From positions 1,550,001 through 1,614,000 of the forward strand of contig NC_026657.2 in NCBI RefSeq assembly GCF_000004075.3: DNA of 64,000 nt, given 5' to 3'. Position 1 is the first letter of the stretch; each line of letters starts with the position of its first letter. Below, piece by piece: positions 11,752 to 23,964 of the stretch. The stretch comes from Cucumis sativus. Taxonomy: Eukaryota > Streptophyta > Magnoliopsida > Cucurbitales > Cucurbitaceae. The notes beneath the pieces are model-generated. The model saw nothing but the letters and a program-made list of their open reading frames with translations, had not been told where the DNA came from and searched no databases. A program made the translations under genes and the position numbers.

Positions 11752-11839
11752 GCGAGGTGACGATAGAAATTCATGTCTGTCAATCCACTGACTGTATAAC
11801 AGTTTGATGTTATCATGAATCCCGACAGGTTCCGATCGC
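11752..11839 (+). ncRNA. Box C/D snoRNA 2, U33/snR55-like 18S guide with variant C and D boxes
   Basis: About 88 nt. Terminal stem GCGA (11752-11755) with TCGC (11836-11839). C-like box GTGACGA (11757-11763), canonical D' box CTGA (11788-11791), C' core TGATG (11805-11809), D-like box CCGA (11832-11835). Before D' the guide TCTGTCAATCC (11776-11786) complements 18S GGATTGACAGA. The fifth-base rule points at the first U of that GGAUUG, the site served in human by U33 and in yeast by snR55, as I recall. Both terminal boxes differ from consensus by one base each, and at facing positions of the kink-turn (see findings). It may be a functional variant or a decaying copy. The intact stem, guide and D'/C' pair favour function. 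Confidence 0.65.
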
Positions 11840-11919
11840 TCTTCCAATTTATTCTTTTGTTTTTCAATGTAATTGTTCTGATTCTGTTTTGGATTGGTTT
11901 GAATTTGTTTTGCTTTTTT

Positions 11920-12006
11920 GGGCACATGATGAATCTCATATCATCAAATGGGTAATTTGCGTCTGAATCATCATTGATGCTATTTTCACCTTGGAGAACT
12001 GATGCC
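11920..12006 (+). ncRNA. Box C/D snoRNA 3, U16-like double guide
   Basis: About 87 nt with all four boxes canonical or nearly so: C ATGATGA (11926-11932), D' CTGA (11963-11966), C' TGATGC (11975-11980), D CTGA (11999-12002). Terminal stem GGCA (11921-11924) with TGCC (12003-12006). The D' guide TGGGTAATTTGCG (11949-11961) complements the conserved 18S segment GCAAATTACCCA. The fifth base falls on the first A of GCAAA, the site known for human U16. The D guide TTCACCTTGGAGA (11985-11997) complements TCTCCAAGGTGAA, which resembles a stretch of plant 25S rRNA that I remember less firmly. This is the clearest member of the cluster. Confidence 0.85.
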
Positions 12007-12933
12007 TATTTAACAATTTCCATCTTCTTTGTTCTTGGGAATCTGTTTGTACGAAAAACCGTCCTCTTTGTTCTTCTTTTGATCAAATTTGTAGGTTTTT
12101 CATTCCCTTAGATTTTGGCTTCTGAGATCTCAACTCCTTGAACATGAAAGATACAAGCAGCCACATGGGCATTGATAATAGTCAGTTTGTGAGACCATTG
12201 CTTATGGAACTTCATTGTAAACCCTAATTAGAAATTTTATACTCTTGTAGATCCGAAATTATTTATTTTAATATAAAACAATGTTGAACATCAAATAGAA
12301 ATTTAGTAAAGGCTAATGAGCAGATGCCATAATTCCAAGCTTAAATTCATACCAAGAAATATCAAAATTCCAAAAAAGAAAATAGCCAAAATATGGCAAA
12401 ATGTATCAATTTGTTTTAGAATTTTAGCTTCTAAAGTAAAATTTGTTGAGATATTAATTGAAAATAAAAAAGGAGCTTTTTTCACCCAAATTAAAACGTT
12501 TAAGCTTAGAACAATTCTCAAGATAGAAGTATGTAAACAAGATTATTAACTAATGTAATTATGTTTTCAACCTAAATTTGAACCATATAAAAAAGCCCGG
12601 TGGCAAATCTTCCAAATAAATGGATATTAAGAAGAATGAATGGAAAAATCTTACCATAATAAAGAATGTGATGAGAAGTGTTGGGATACCAAACCATTCT
12701 AAACCTGTGACATATATCGATTGTTGAAAGCTTACTTTTTTTCCAAGTCAGAACAATGAATTGTGAGAAAATTTTCCTTTTGGTACAGAAATAAGAAACT
12801 GTGGATCTTAATAAGTGATCAAAGTTTCTTACAATTTTTTTTTTCAACTTTTGAGTACATTTTCCATGTGAATATGTAAGAAAGAGAACAAAACATTTTC
12901 ATTATTGGTGTAAACTTAGTGACTATATTAGAT
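12007..12933. other. Intergenic: snoRNA precursor tail and 5-phosphatase 3' flank
   Basis: Bases 12007-12240 continue the moderately AT-rich snoRNA transcript. I looked for a fourth snoRNA and saw only isolated box-like words without a terminal stem. From about 12240 to 12933 the sequence is AT-rich and probably includes the 3' UTR of the 5-phosphatase, which is read towards this region. The two transcription units converge here. Confidence 0.45.
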
Positions 12934-15900
12934 CTAGAACTCTAAATCATCATACTCCCCATTTTCGTCAGCAAAAAATTCAGGATGAATAGCAGCAGTA
13001 TTTGTGAAGTTCAAAGCTCTTTGCAATTTCCTGTGATCCAACACTTCAACTTCAACTTGGAACACCGAACTCACTGGCCTATGATCTGAAAGCCTTATAT
13101 CTGCATTCTTATAACACACTTGTTTAATCCCTTTTCCCATCCATAATATCCGATCACACCTGTCCAATTTTTACATGTTAAACAAAAAAGCTCAGCCGAT
13201 GTTGGTCTGAGTAGTAGCTAGCTGTTCATTCTATGTGGCTAATGTGATTTGTGTTCAAAATGTTGTAAATGTGAGTTACAGCCTATTGGATTCTAATAAT
13301 AACTTACCATGCTGGAGACCTTCTCTTCTCTCCTTCTCTTGGGATTTCGCCAATGTATCTATCTGAGTTGAATTCGTATTTATAGGTTGGAGGGAAATCT
13401 AATGTCCCTTCTTTCCATCCATCGAACACGTGCCCCATGCGTAGTTCTCTGATAAGCTGCAATAATACAAAACCATTCAGAGAACTACAACCATTCAGAG
13501 AACTACGAACTTAAGTTATTCATATTTTTGATTGAGAAACGGAAAAAAAGTAAAAAAACCGGGAACAGGTGTTATCAGCCATGAAGATATCATATTTTAG
13601 ATTACTTTGACATGTTAATTCAGAGACATCTTCTTCTACAACCTTTTGAAATTTGGGTGAAGTTATATAGGATTTTGTAGTCAATCAGCAATTAATCACC
13701 TGATCATAGTTGCTGAGTTCCTCCCACTTTTTTTGAGCAACAAGCCTCCTTACATCTGAGTCCGATGCATTCATACGATAATTCAAATCACCAAACCAGA
13801 ATATTTGACTGCTTGTAAAAACATTTGGTCACAATCTTACTCCAAAAGGATAATAGACGTATAGAATTAAGAGAGAATTCTATAGCAGTCATTTTCCAAC
13901 CTTAAGGGCAACCAGGCAGAATCAAAATATAATATTTTTGAAATACTTGGCAGTGTGAACAAAAATCATTTAGACAGACTAATCAAGTAATTCTCCATTC
14001 CTCAAATATACTATTCAGCTCGAATCTTAAACATACTTTCAGTATTCTAAACCAATGATAAAATGCGCAAAATTATGAATGGTGAAAGACTACTTACTCA
14101 TGGGATGGTATTGTCTGTGGCTGTCCTGAATCAAACATTGATGAAAAACACGTTCGTCTTATGATTTCATTTACGTCTGCATTACGCTTGAGTTCTGCTC
14201 CATCCTTCTGACCAGATGTCAGATGAGAACAAACGAAGCATAACCGTGACTGATAAAGAGACATGCTGACAGAAACAGACCCCTGCATCGGAATTCATTG
14301 CAACGATGTAAGCGAATAATCAAAACCAGGTAATGACGTGAAGTCTAAAGTCTTCCAAATCAGTAAAACTTATGCTCCTTACCATTACTTCGATGGGATG
14401 GATATAAATTCTTCCAATTCAAGGATTTACTTAGACGTAGGATATAGAAAATATATCATGATGTTCAAAAAGATCCTTTAAGCAACAAAGAAAAATTTAT
14501 CACTTGAAAAATGGCACCTTAGCAATGTAGAAAAGTAGTACCTTGTTTCCCATGTAGCCCATAAGACCAACTCCAACTGGAGAAACTTTCAAATTGTTAA
14601 CATGTCTCCTTAATCTCTTACGCACCCAAACTGACACGTATATTCCTACCATCTGCTTGCTGACGATTCTCACATATTTCGGGTAGGATTTCATACTCTC
14701 TGTTGGATCTTCGTCAACTTGTTCCATAAGTTCTGGAAAAGTATCTACTTCTTCAACAGAAATGTCAGATACATCAGAAAGAGAGTCCAGGACTTCTAAA
14801 GTGTCTTGCGGCGACTTCCAGGCTGAGATCAAATTTCCAGAACTACAGAATGTCCTTTTCAACCCATTTTCATTTATAGAAAAACTCTGTGGAGGGAATA
14901 TTAGAGGATTCTCCAAGCACTGGAAGCCAATTCTAGCAGAACTGCTGACTACTCTCCGCAATTTCGAATTAGATGAGACAGCTTGAGGGGTTGCATCTAA
15001 TGAATGTTCAGGCCAGTCTAATCTTTGGTCACAGTCAATGCCATAGATTCTACTTAACCGCAAATTCGAGTTCACGAGGTTTAATTTGTTAAGGGGATGC
15101 TGATCCAATTCAAAACCAACATTCACAGAAAATCCATCGTCTATTAGTTTTAACTGTTCGCCATTAACCTCATCTGCAAGTACATCAGCTACAGATGAAG
15201 TCCTCAATACTGGTGAGGGCGGGGCGCTATAGCTTTTGTGTTTGTCCTCAGATTTAGAAGACTTGTTCAGAGTTCTTCGAATGAGTGCCTCCCATTTTGG
15301 AATTGGTTTGTTATCCTCTGCTCCCAGCACATTCCCCGCATTTAAAGGGACTACTTCTTGGAAACTGCAAACATCCAATTTGACAAGATTGCATCAACAT
15401 CAGAAATTCGGAATATTCATAATTGATAAGGAATAGTGCATAACAGGAAAGAAACATGGGGCCTTAACACCGATGAAGTTCAGCCTAGGGTCTGGCAGCT
15501 GGCAAACTCTAACGCCAATACAAATTATATGGCAAGAGGCTGGATTTATTGCAAAAACACTGTTTGGAACCTTGAAACTTTGAGCTTGGCTACCAAATCT
15601 TTCATTACTTGCAATTCTTAAAAACTAACCTATCCGTCATTAAGTCATTGTTCTACATCCACAAGTAGGTCCATCAACTAACTCCTCAGTGAACCTTATA
15701 GATTTTCCTCAAATTGATCTGGGAAATCTCTATCTAATTGATGTAAGAAGTTGGGTGGAGTGAAAAAAGAAACTTAGTCTCTCAAAAGGTTCGAAGGTAA
15801 GGTAGCATGCGCCTAAAAGTAAAACTAGTAGTTGGCATAATCAGACCTTTTGTTAAAAGAAAATAATTACAGAAGAAGAAAAGATATGACATCTTCTCAT

Positions 15901-17930
15901 CAAAGAGCTTATACCTTGACGTTCCAATCAACAGTGATAATATGGGGAGAGTGATTATAAAAGATATTTGAATAAAAAATTCTAAAACGAAGCTATAAAA
16001 CACTTGACACACCGAATCCCAAAAGTAAGCGTTTTCTCTTGCCTCTTGGTCACTTGAAATTTCTATGATTTCTTTACAACCAAAGATCCTAAAGAATAGG
16101 CATGTCTTCGTTCCTCTTTTTTTTTCTCTCTCAAGAGCTAGACCGTGCAAAACTTGGTACAAGAAGTTCTTGGATCTTTAAAGAAAGTAACCATACATTC
16201 AAAGTTTCTTAAAAGACAAAATCAAATTCCTAAGAATCCATAAATGTAATTATTTGAGACACTTTTGAAATTCCTTTGCTTGGTTGTCTCTTCCCATCTT
16301 CTAAATAGATATCTAACTCATGTAACATAAAGAAATGGTTAAATGGAAAATTTGGTCCGTCGCCAGGAGAAAGTTAGAATTAAGTCTATAATTTGATAAA
16401 ACCATCATAAATAGTCTCTCCCTGTAGGAACTATTTACAAATTAGGTCCCATGGTTGGGACTATTTATTAGGGTTTTGTTAAACTATAAGGACAAAATTC
16501 TAACTTTTAAAATCACATAGGGACTAAATCCTAATTTTCTTCAAAACCATAGGTACCAAATTTGTAATTCATCCTGAAGAAATAGACATGATGTAACTTG
16601 GATTATTTAAGAAAAACCAAGATACTATATGCATGAGCATGCAGAAGATTTTCCATAGCAGCAAAGCATATTCAGTAAAATATCCACTTTAGTAACTCAC
16701 GAGATATAAACTATTGGAATTTGGAAATATGAGGATGGGGATGGAGATGTTCTCTCACCCTATAATATAAATATCTCCGGGGTCATCTGTACAGAGCCAG
16801 TCATTTATCTCAAGGTCTTCGTTTGGAATTCTTCCTGCGACATTCCATGTAGCTACTGTTACCCTACAGAAAATCATACTTCCAAAAATCAGTGGGAAGA
16901 AAAGTAACATCCCTGAGATCATGAATCAAATAGTGGTAGTTCCCAGTCGAACCTCAGATCTTTGGTGTTTATGTACTGAACTCGAAGAGTTTCGGATTTC
17001 CCTCGTCTGTGTCTTGGCTGGAAACTACTAGGAACGTCTGGACCATTAAAATAAATAATCATTAACTCTCAAACAGCTGTAACATAAGAAAAAGAAAATA
17101 GTTCAGCAGCACATTGAAACAATTCCTCAAAAGATCCTTGATTAAATAAAGTCATTTCATCTTTTATGCCATCATCTGTTCCAAGAATTTCATGAAAGCT
17201 TAAAAAACAAGACCATACTCAGCATTGATCTAGAAGGTAGAAAAGAACAGAATAAGCATTGTCTATATTTGATCCACAGTTAAGAATTCAGAAATTTTAG
17301 GCCAATTTCAGCTTAACTAGAACATGAACTTCACGGCTAAGGGAGAAAAGGATTAGGTGAATCCAACGCCAGGACTTTAATAGTGAGGATGAGACAGGAT
17401 TATTTTCAAATACTGAACTAATGGAAGAAGTGGGTTATTCCTAAGAGCATCAGAATACTGACATGGAGGTAGGTAGTACCAGAAATTCGAGTTGAACATG
17501 TAGATAAGTTCCTTTGTGTCCTACAAGCACGATCCTCTTGATTATGCGCTCTTTCATTCTTGAGAGAGCAAACTGAAAGGAAATTGTGAAAAAAAATGGT
17601 GAAATCCAAGAAAACAAAATGAAAAAATGGACAGTTTTAATATCAACTGTTGCCTTGGCCCTTAGAGAAAAGATACTGTGGCACATACCGTCATCTTCAC
17701 TCTCAGTTTCAGTATCAACTTCATCCTCACTAAAATCATACACCTTGGGCTTGATATTCAACCATTTCTTCATCACGATGGAAGGCCAAAAAGCCTGCAA
17801 AGCATTGCAAGAAGGAAATTAAGTGATGAAAATAAACTAGAATCCTTGATCAATACAAACTGTTCAGGAAGTGAAAGTACATGAGTTTGTCAAAGCATAC
17901 CTCGGAGCGTTTTCCTTTCCTGGTCCGCAT
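12934..17930 (-). CDS. Inositol polyphosphate 5-phosphatase, plant IP5P1/2-like
   Basis: Removes the 5-phosphate of inositol phosphates or phosphoinositides, ending InsP3/calcium signals. Nine coding exons in phase: 17930-17901, 17794-17689, 17037-16953, 16863-16759, 15364-14542, 14282-14098, 13811-13700, 13456-13308, 13159-12934 (606 aa). The N-terminus [20 protein letters not shown], followed by the acidic [16 protein letters not shown], is typical of the plant At5PTase1/2 group. Catalytic parts: WNVAGR (80-85), [11 protein letters not shown] with metal-binding Glu112, and FWFGDLNYR (449-457). PAWCDRIL is at 530-537 and SDHRPV at 556-561. All key residues are present. The large exon 5 carries the plant-type Ser-rich insertion (about residues 120-370) in the catalytic domain. 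The start is fixed by a short 10-codon first exon. A leader intron seems to lie upstream. The exact paralogue and preferred substrate are not decidable here. Confidence 0.93.
13441..13506. repeat. 18-bp tandem duplication plus inverted copy beside a 5-phosphatase splice acceptor
   Basis: AACCATTCAGAGAACTAC is present twice in tandem at 13471-13488 and 13489-13506, in the intron. The 12-mer GTAGTTCTCTGA at 13441-13452, in exon 8, is the exact reverse complement of the TCAGAGAACTAC part of both copies. The 3' splice site at 13457 lies between the arms. Confidence 0.85.
16348..16563. repeat. Dispersed repeat-like block in 5-phosphatase intron 4
   Basis: The block contains repeated phrases of the type GGGACTAAAT and GACTATTTA. 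It is bounded by AAATTTGGT (16348-16356) and ACCAAATTT (16555-16563), which are reverse complements. Similar wording recurs at about 9140-9240 and 56500-56780. This suggests a non-autonomous element family, but no target-site duplication was found. Confidence 0.35.
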
Positions 17931-19620
17931 AGCCTTTGCTTGAAACTATTCAGCAGAAGATTGATCCTAAGATTCGCAGTGATGAAATGCTTACAACGCT
18001 GCAGCAACAGAAATTTAATGTCAATTTCTGGGAGGCCAATAGTTTATTATGTGGCTTGTCAGAAATCAAGACAACTACAAAACCAGGTTTATGGTAGACT
18101 TCTATGACACCATTTATATGGAAGAAGAGCCATATTGGGACCAAACAGGAAAGGACAGAATGCGTAGAAGCCATCCACAAACCCAACTTGTACAAAGACG
18201 AATTATGATCGATGGTCCTTCCCCACACGTCCATATTGTTAAATATTATTTTATATTTGTAAAAAAACATAGTTATATTGGAAAAGTAAACAAACTGAAA
18301 GCGAGATCCATTAAAATAAAATATAATCTTTTTCATCATAAGAAATATGCCACATTTAAAGTAATTCATACTACAGTTAAGATAAGCCACCGTCTAAACA
18401 AAGAAGACAGAGGTTTTTTTTTTTTCTCCTTTTCAAAAGTAGAAAATTCTCTTAAGAAATTGACCACATCAAAATCAAAACAAAAAAGACAAATCAACCC
18501 AGTTAATGATGAAGAAGGTTGAATAGAGTAATCTTTTCACTAACCTGAATACTTCAAAATTTCATCCAGAAAACTCATTATCCAAACAGAGACAAAAAAA
18601 AAAAAACAGAAAGTTACCCACCTTCAAATCAAACTACTCCATCAATAACAAAAAGAAGAATCAAGAAAACTGAACTGGGAATGCTCTGTAAACCAAATTC
18701 CCTCTTCCCCCTTTTATCTTTTCCTTTTCTTTTTTCTTCTTTTCTCAAATCTAAAGCTCCATATGATGGACACCCAACAATATCAGACTAACCCCACCAC
18801 AAACCAAACACCCAAATAGATCAAACCACATTACCCCAAAATGCCAGACGCAAAGACAGATTAAGACATTACCATTACCATATAAAGAATAAATTAAATT
18901 TTGCATATCAATTAATGTCAAGATTTGCAGCGAGCCCACCTGAGACAAAGTTGGCAATGACACAAAAACAAATATAACACCAAGGGAAGCTTCAACCATG
19001 AATTGACATCAAAATATAAAATCAAGTCAAACAAAAAAGAACTAATCAGTTCTAATCTAATAAAAAATTAATAAAATCCCCAACGTTACTCTCACAATTA
19101 CAGCTGTAGACCCAATTAGCAACATGATGACCGAAGTTAATTATCTTGTTACAACAAAATCTGAGACACCCAAATCAACTTCTAAGCAAATGGGGTTATT
19201 TTAATCAGATAGTTAGGCGGATTTGTAGGCCAACCAAGAACATCAATGGCGAAATAGAGAACTGAAGGACCCACCAGAAATGAGACTCAGAACGCACTAT
19301 GTGTGATTGAGAGAACCCCAAAAGTTTCTTTGATTTTGGGTATTGAATTCAAGAGTGTTGGGAAGAAGATGATGTCAAGAAGAGAGAATCTTGGCCATGC
19401 AATCAGAATAAGAAAGAAGGGGAAAAAAAAAAAGGAAATGGGATTGAGTGAGAGCTTGAATTTAGATACAGTAATGGTCATGATCGCTGTTGGCAGTATG
19501 TGGGCCAAATTTGGGGGGCCTTGTTCAGCAGTGAAGGAACCAATTTTTCTTTTTAATTTGGTGGAAGGTTTTTGGTACGGAAGGGACAATTTTCAGGGTA
19601 GATGACCTCTGTTTTACGTA
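17931..19620 (-). promoter_or_regulatory. 5-phosphatase leader, probable leader intron and promoter
   Basis: Reading the minus strand, a pyrimidine-rich stretch at about 19440-19277 looks like a first, non-coding exon. It ends in ATTTCTG|GTGGGT at 19277/19276, a plausible splice donor. A plausible acceptor (AATAG) lies just before the ATG exon near 17949. The intron between would be about 1.3 kb. Upstream, a TGGGCC motif at 19501-19506 and CT-rich sequence fit a core promoter. Open frames in this stretch (up to 157 codons) overlap each other on both strands and resemble no protein I know. The transcription start is inferred, not seen. Confidence 0.4.
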
Positions 19621-22278
19621 TTAGAATACAACTTTATCCCTGAAATTTGGTTTTACTTTATACTCTCTTCAAATGTTGATGCAATATGATGAATACACAC
19701 ATCTGAGTTAAAAACTTTCAAACTGGAAAAGTTATCTCAACGTATCTTAGTGGATGAGACAAGTATAGACGGTTTAGTTTCTCCGTTGATTGTTGAACTT
19801 AAAAATATCTATTTGATAGGTTGATAATAAACTTGAACATGAAGAGTAAGACAGAAAATACTACTTTAGACAGATTTTCTTTTTGGTAGAAAGTTAGAAA
19901 CTCATTTTAAACCGCATAAAAAACGTATACGGTTTCATAACTTAATCATTGATTGAAAGTTACTTCTTTTTCTCAACTAGTTTCATCTTAGTCTTTTGTC
20001 TTTACATGTGTTTGTTCTTTTTATAGATCAACAATAAATAAAATTAAAGATTCAAACTTTTGATATTTTTAAAGATAATGTATTTAGTTGTATAGCTAAC
20101 TCAGATTCACTTTTTACACATATTAGCTTAATCATCTTATTTTCAAATTAAAATCCATATTATATGTTAATATTCATTGAGTATTTAGATTCAATATTTG
20201 GGATGGGAATGAGAATTGAAAGTCCTCCCAGTCATATTTAACCTTATTCGAGATTTAGTAATATATTTCATACAAATACATTGATCCAAAAGTACACAAC
20301 CTTACAAAATTGATCTTTTTTTTTTATCATATTCAACAACAAGCAAGTTTAGATAAATAAGATTTAAACCTTTAACATTTGTTACAATTAAAAAAACTAA
20401 TTTACTCAACTAAATAAGAATTAGCAGTAAATCTATTGAGTAAAATCATTGGGTTTTTTTTTCTAACTGGAACCCTTGAATGAGTATTGAAAGTATGGTA
20501 GGTGAATTGACCCCATACATCAATAGCAAGTCAAAGAGGTGAATGATTCAAATACAAAAAGAGAGAGGGGATTAGGGTTTGGCTTGTATTTCAAGAATGA
20601 TGAAATAATTAATAGCCCATGGTTTTATTTTTTTTTATTATTATTATTATTCATGATGAGTTTTTTTTTTTTTAGGCTGTGACTCAATTATACATTATTT
20701 ATTTAATATTTTATTGGAAAATAATGTTACAAAATTCCTTTGTTTAATGATGAGTGTTAACATTTATTATTCTTTGAAGCAATAATTGTGCATGTCATAT
20801 TAATTGAACCATTATATTTAAATAAAACTTTTTTTTTTCATGTATCATACACCCTATTTTATATAATTAAAATTTGAAAAGGAATCTTGATTTTCTCAAT
20901 AGTGTGGGAATAGTTATTGAATTTGAGTCAACTTGATCACTATTTTCTTTTATTATTTTCCTTTAGAAACTTCAAGATATTTGTCAAGTAGTTGTCACCA
21001 TTTCAAATACTTAAATTTAGAAGAAAAAAAGAAATATTTAATTATCTACAAAATTAACCCATTGAGTATAGTCTTTTTTAAGATTAATTATATATCTTTT
21101 AAATTGTTACTAATACAATTCACTATTTTCTCTAAAAATATATTTAACTATTTAATTTATCTCAATAATGTGGAAATAATAATGATTTCTTTAATGAAAA
21201 TGTGGTAGTGTGTAGTTTTTTCAATTAATAAAATAGAGAAAATTGATGGATTTTATTATAGATTTTTTATGATACCCAAAACAAAGTTGGCAATTTATTT
21301 AATGTGTTTGCTGTACTTTCCATTGGGATGAGATATGTAAAAAAAAAGTTAATTAATTGTATAATAAAGTGTGCAAAATATATAATTAAGTATAATATTT
21401 TATAATAACTTTTTAACCCTATGGATACTTTTTCATTTCTTGTTTCCTTAAATATTTTTTTCCTAAAATTGGAATTCATATTATTACTCACTTATTATAC
21501 TTTAATTTTAAGGAAGTGATGATCTTGTTCTTGTTAAATTTATATAGATTTGTTGACGTGTTTAGATTACTTGACAAAATAAACTAAAAACGATTGGAAA
21601 AGTGTTATTGGTTTCAGTCTTAATGATCTAACATACCATAGTTTTTAAGACTACATTTGTAACTATTTTACTTTTTAATTTATAAAAAATTTATCTCTTT
21701 TTAAAGAAAAACTATGTTTAATTTTTAAAACCTCGTTGAGATTTTAAATACACACTTCTAAAATATAGACAACAAATAAACTGATAAATTAAATAATTAT
21801 CAAACAAAATCTAAACATATTGTAGGCAAAACCTAAATATATTAACATTTATATCTATCATTGATAAAATCTGAAATGTTATATTTTGTAAACTTGTTCA
21901 ATAGTTTTATCGTTTAGAATAATTTTCTATGTATATTTTCAATCTACCATTCATATTGAATATTTTTTACAAATAAATAATTTTAATGGGCGATTGATAT
22001 GATTAAAATGAATTAAAATATAAATTAACAATCAAGTTAAATTTGTAATCCGAGTATAAGTAATTAACATCATATATAACATATGTTTTCTTTTTATAAT
22101 ATATATGTATGTATTGGTTTTTAATCGAAAGAAAATATATTCACATATATAAATTTTTTCAACTGAAAGATCTAAACCTCTTAAATTTATTCGACATTTA
22201 TAAAATTCAAAGAATTATTAGACACTATTTTAAAATGATTGAGATCAAAATTTATAATTCAACGTTCTTTATAATTTA

Positions 22279-22660
22279 ACATCAAGAGTTATTCAACCAT
22301 ATATTACACTAAAACTAACATTGACCACTTTTTTTATTATTATCTTTTTTGCATAGCTATTATTTTTTAACTTTTAATTGATGTGAGGTTTCTAAAGTTG
22401 AACCAATAAAACTAACATCCATGCAATCGTTTTAAAAATTATTCGAAAATTAAACTTGTGTTTTAACTTTCTTTAAAACTCACCATCAAGAGTTTGCTAA
22501 ACTTTGGGTAGAGAATTCTTATCTTCAAAAAGCACGTCACATATTTGATAAATTTCGACCATATATCACACTAAAAGTAATATCGACCATTCTTTTTTCA
22601 TTATCCTTTTCATATAGCTATGATCTTTCATACTCTTAATTGATGTGAGGTTTCTGATTG
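22279..22660 (+). repeat. Two diverged copies of a 120-180 bp direct repeat
   Basis: Copy A (about 22279-22398) and copy B (about 22482-22655) share, in the same order, ATCAAGAGTT, a CCATATAT-CACTAAAA stretch, T-A-T-GACCA followed by a T run, a CATAGCTAT-like word, and the identical block TTAATTGATGTGAGGTTTCT. Copy B carries about 55 extra bases after the first block. Divergence implies an old duplication. Confidence 0.7.
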
Positions 22661-23964
22661 TAACTCTGATAAATCATTTGAAAAAAGCTTGAATAACTAT
22701 GACAAAAAAGTTTTGTGCCAATTGACAGTAATGTCCAAAATAGTAGTAGGCTATTGAGAATAAGGTCAACTAGTCTATACCCAAGTTTAGATATGATAGA
22801 ACGGAGGTGTGAAAACTCTTATATGAAATAGAGAAATCAATACACTATTGTTAAGCTACGTCCTACCTTAGATGTATTGATGCTATATTACAAAATTGAC
22901 TTTTGTAAACTATTTTCAAGAGGAAAAATAACACTTTACTTCTAATGACAAGAACACTATTTACATATATAATTAATTGCTTTATGACATAAATTTGAAT
23001 ACAATCTTCCTAACGACAAGTTGTAGTACTTGCTAATCCAAAGTGAAAGAGAATCCAATATTGACTTGGGACTCCTCATGGCATCATTATCAATCTTTTG
23101 AATGACTAATTATTATTGGTTTCTATTATTTCAAAATAATAATAATAATAACAAACAAACAAATTAATAAATAAATAAAAAGGTAAAGTGTGAAACAAGA
23201 AGGCTAATTAATTAAAATGTAGTAATCAAATCAATTCTTTCATTTTCTACCTTTTTCTTTTCTTTTTATATGATAACTTTTTTTTCTCCCATCAGAATCT
23301 ACTAAATAAAAGTGGAAAAAAAGACTATGGTCAAGAGGTACTCAACAAAATTGTGAAATGACGTTTAAGTTTAAAATGATCCACTACATAAATTAATCGA
23401 AGATGATTCCGCTTTTTCATACCTAATTTGAATGAGTTATTTTTATCTAGAGAAAAAAAAAAACAATGGTTCATTTTATCTATGTATTCGAAAAATGAGT
23501 GTTTATTTATTTTTTTACTTTGTCAATACATTCATAAATTAACGAGAATACAATTGTAAATTAAATAAAATAGTTTTATGTGGTTCTCAATAGATGAAAG
23601 TGTTAATTATTTATCACCAATATCAGTTGTTTTATCCTCATTTTTAAAATTGTCGAACTAACAAAAAATTACATCTACCTCGTTTTGCATGTAACAAAAT
23701 AAACCAAAATTTGTATAACACGAATGACTATCAACCTCAAGAATAGAGGTTTAATTTTTCCGCTCTATGCAGTAATTAAACACCTTTAACTTACAAAATA
23801 ACAATAATTAATAAAGTTTGCAATATCGTAAACGTTAAAATGGAGCCGTCAATGAAAAATGTCGTTGTTGCTTCAATAGTCATCATATATCAAGTTGGTT
23901 TTCACTCTTTTGTTAAGTGTTGTGCAGTTTTATTGCTCACAAACTAGCGCATGTAGTGACTAAT

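Noticed and set aside
11539-11925. 128-codon minus-strand open frame
   Set aside because: It overlaps two clear + strand snoRNAs and the start of the third, is dominated by Lys/Asn/Gln from T-rich sequence, and resembles no protein.
12010-12250. A possible fourth snoRNA after the cluster
   Set aside because: CTGA occurs at about 12121 and TGAT-like words precede it, but I found no paired C box, terminal stem or rRNA-like guide.
15782-16162. 126-codon minus-strand open frame
   Set aside because: It lies wholly inside intron 4 of the 5-phosphatase, on the same strand, with low-complexity hydrophobic content and no domain.
17950-18522. Open frames of 146 (-) and 157 (+) codons
   Set aside because: They overlap each other on opposite strands within the probable leader intron of the 5-phosphatase and have no recognisable motif.
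19287-19605. Two overlapping 100-codon frames, one on each strand
   Set aside because: Mirror frames over the probable first exon and promoter of the 5-phosphatase, with no family resemblance.
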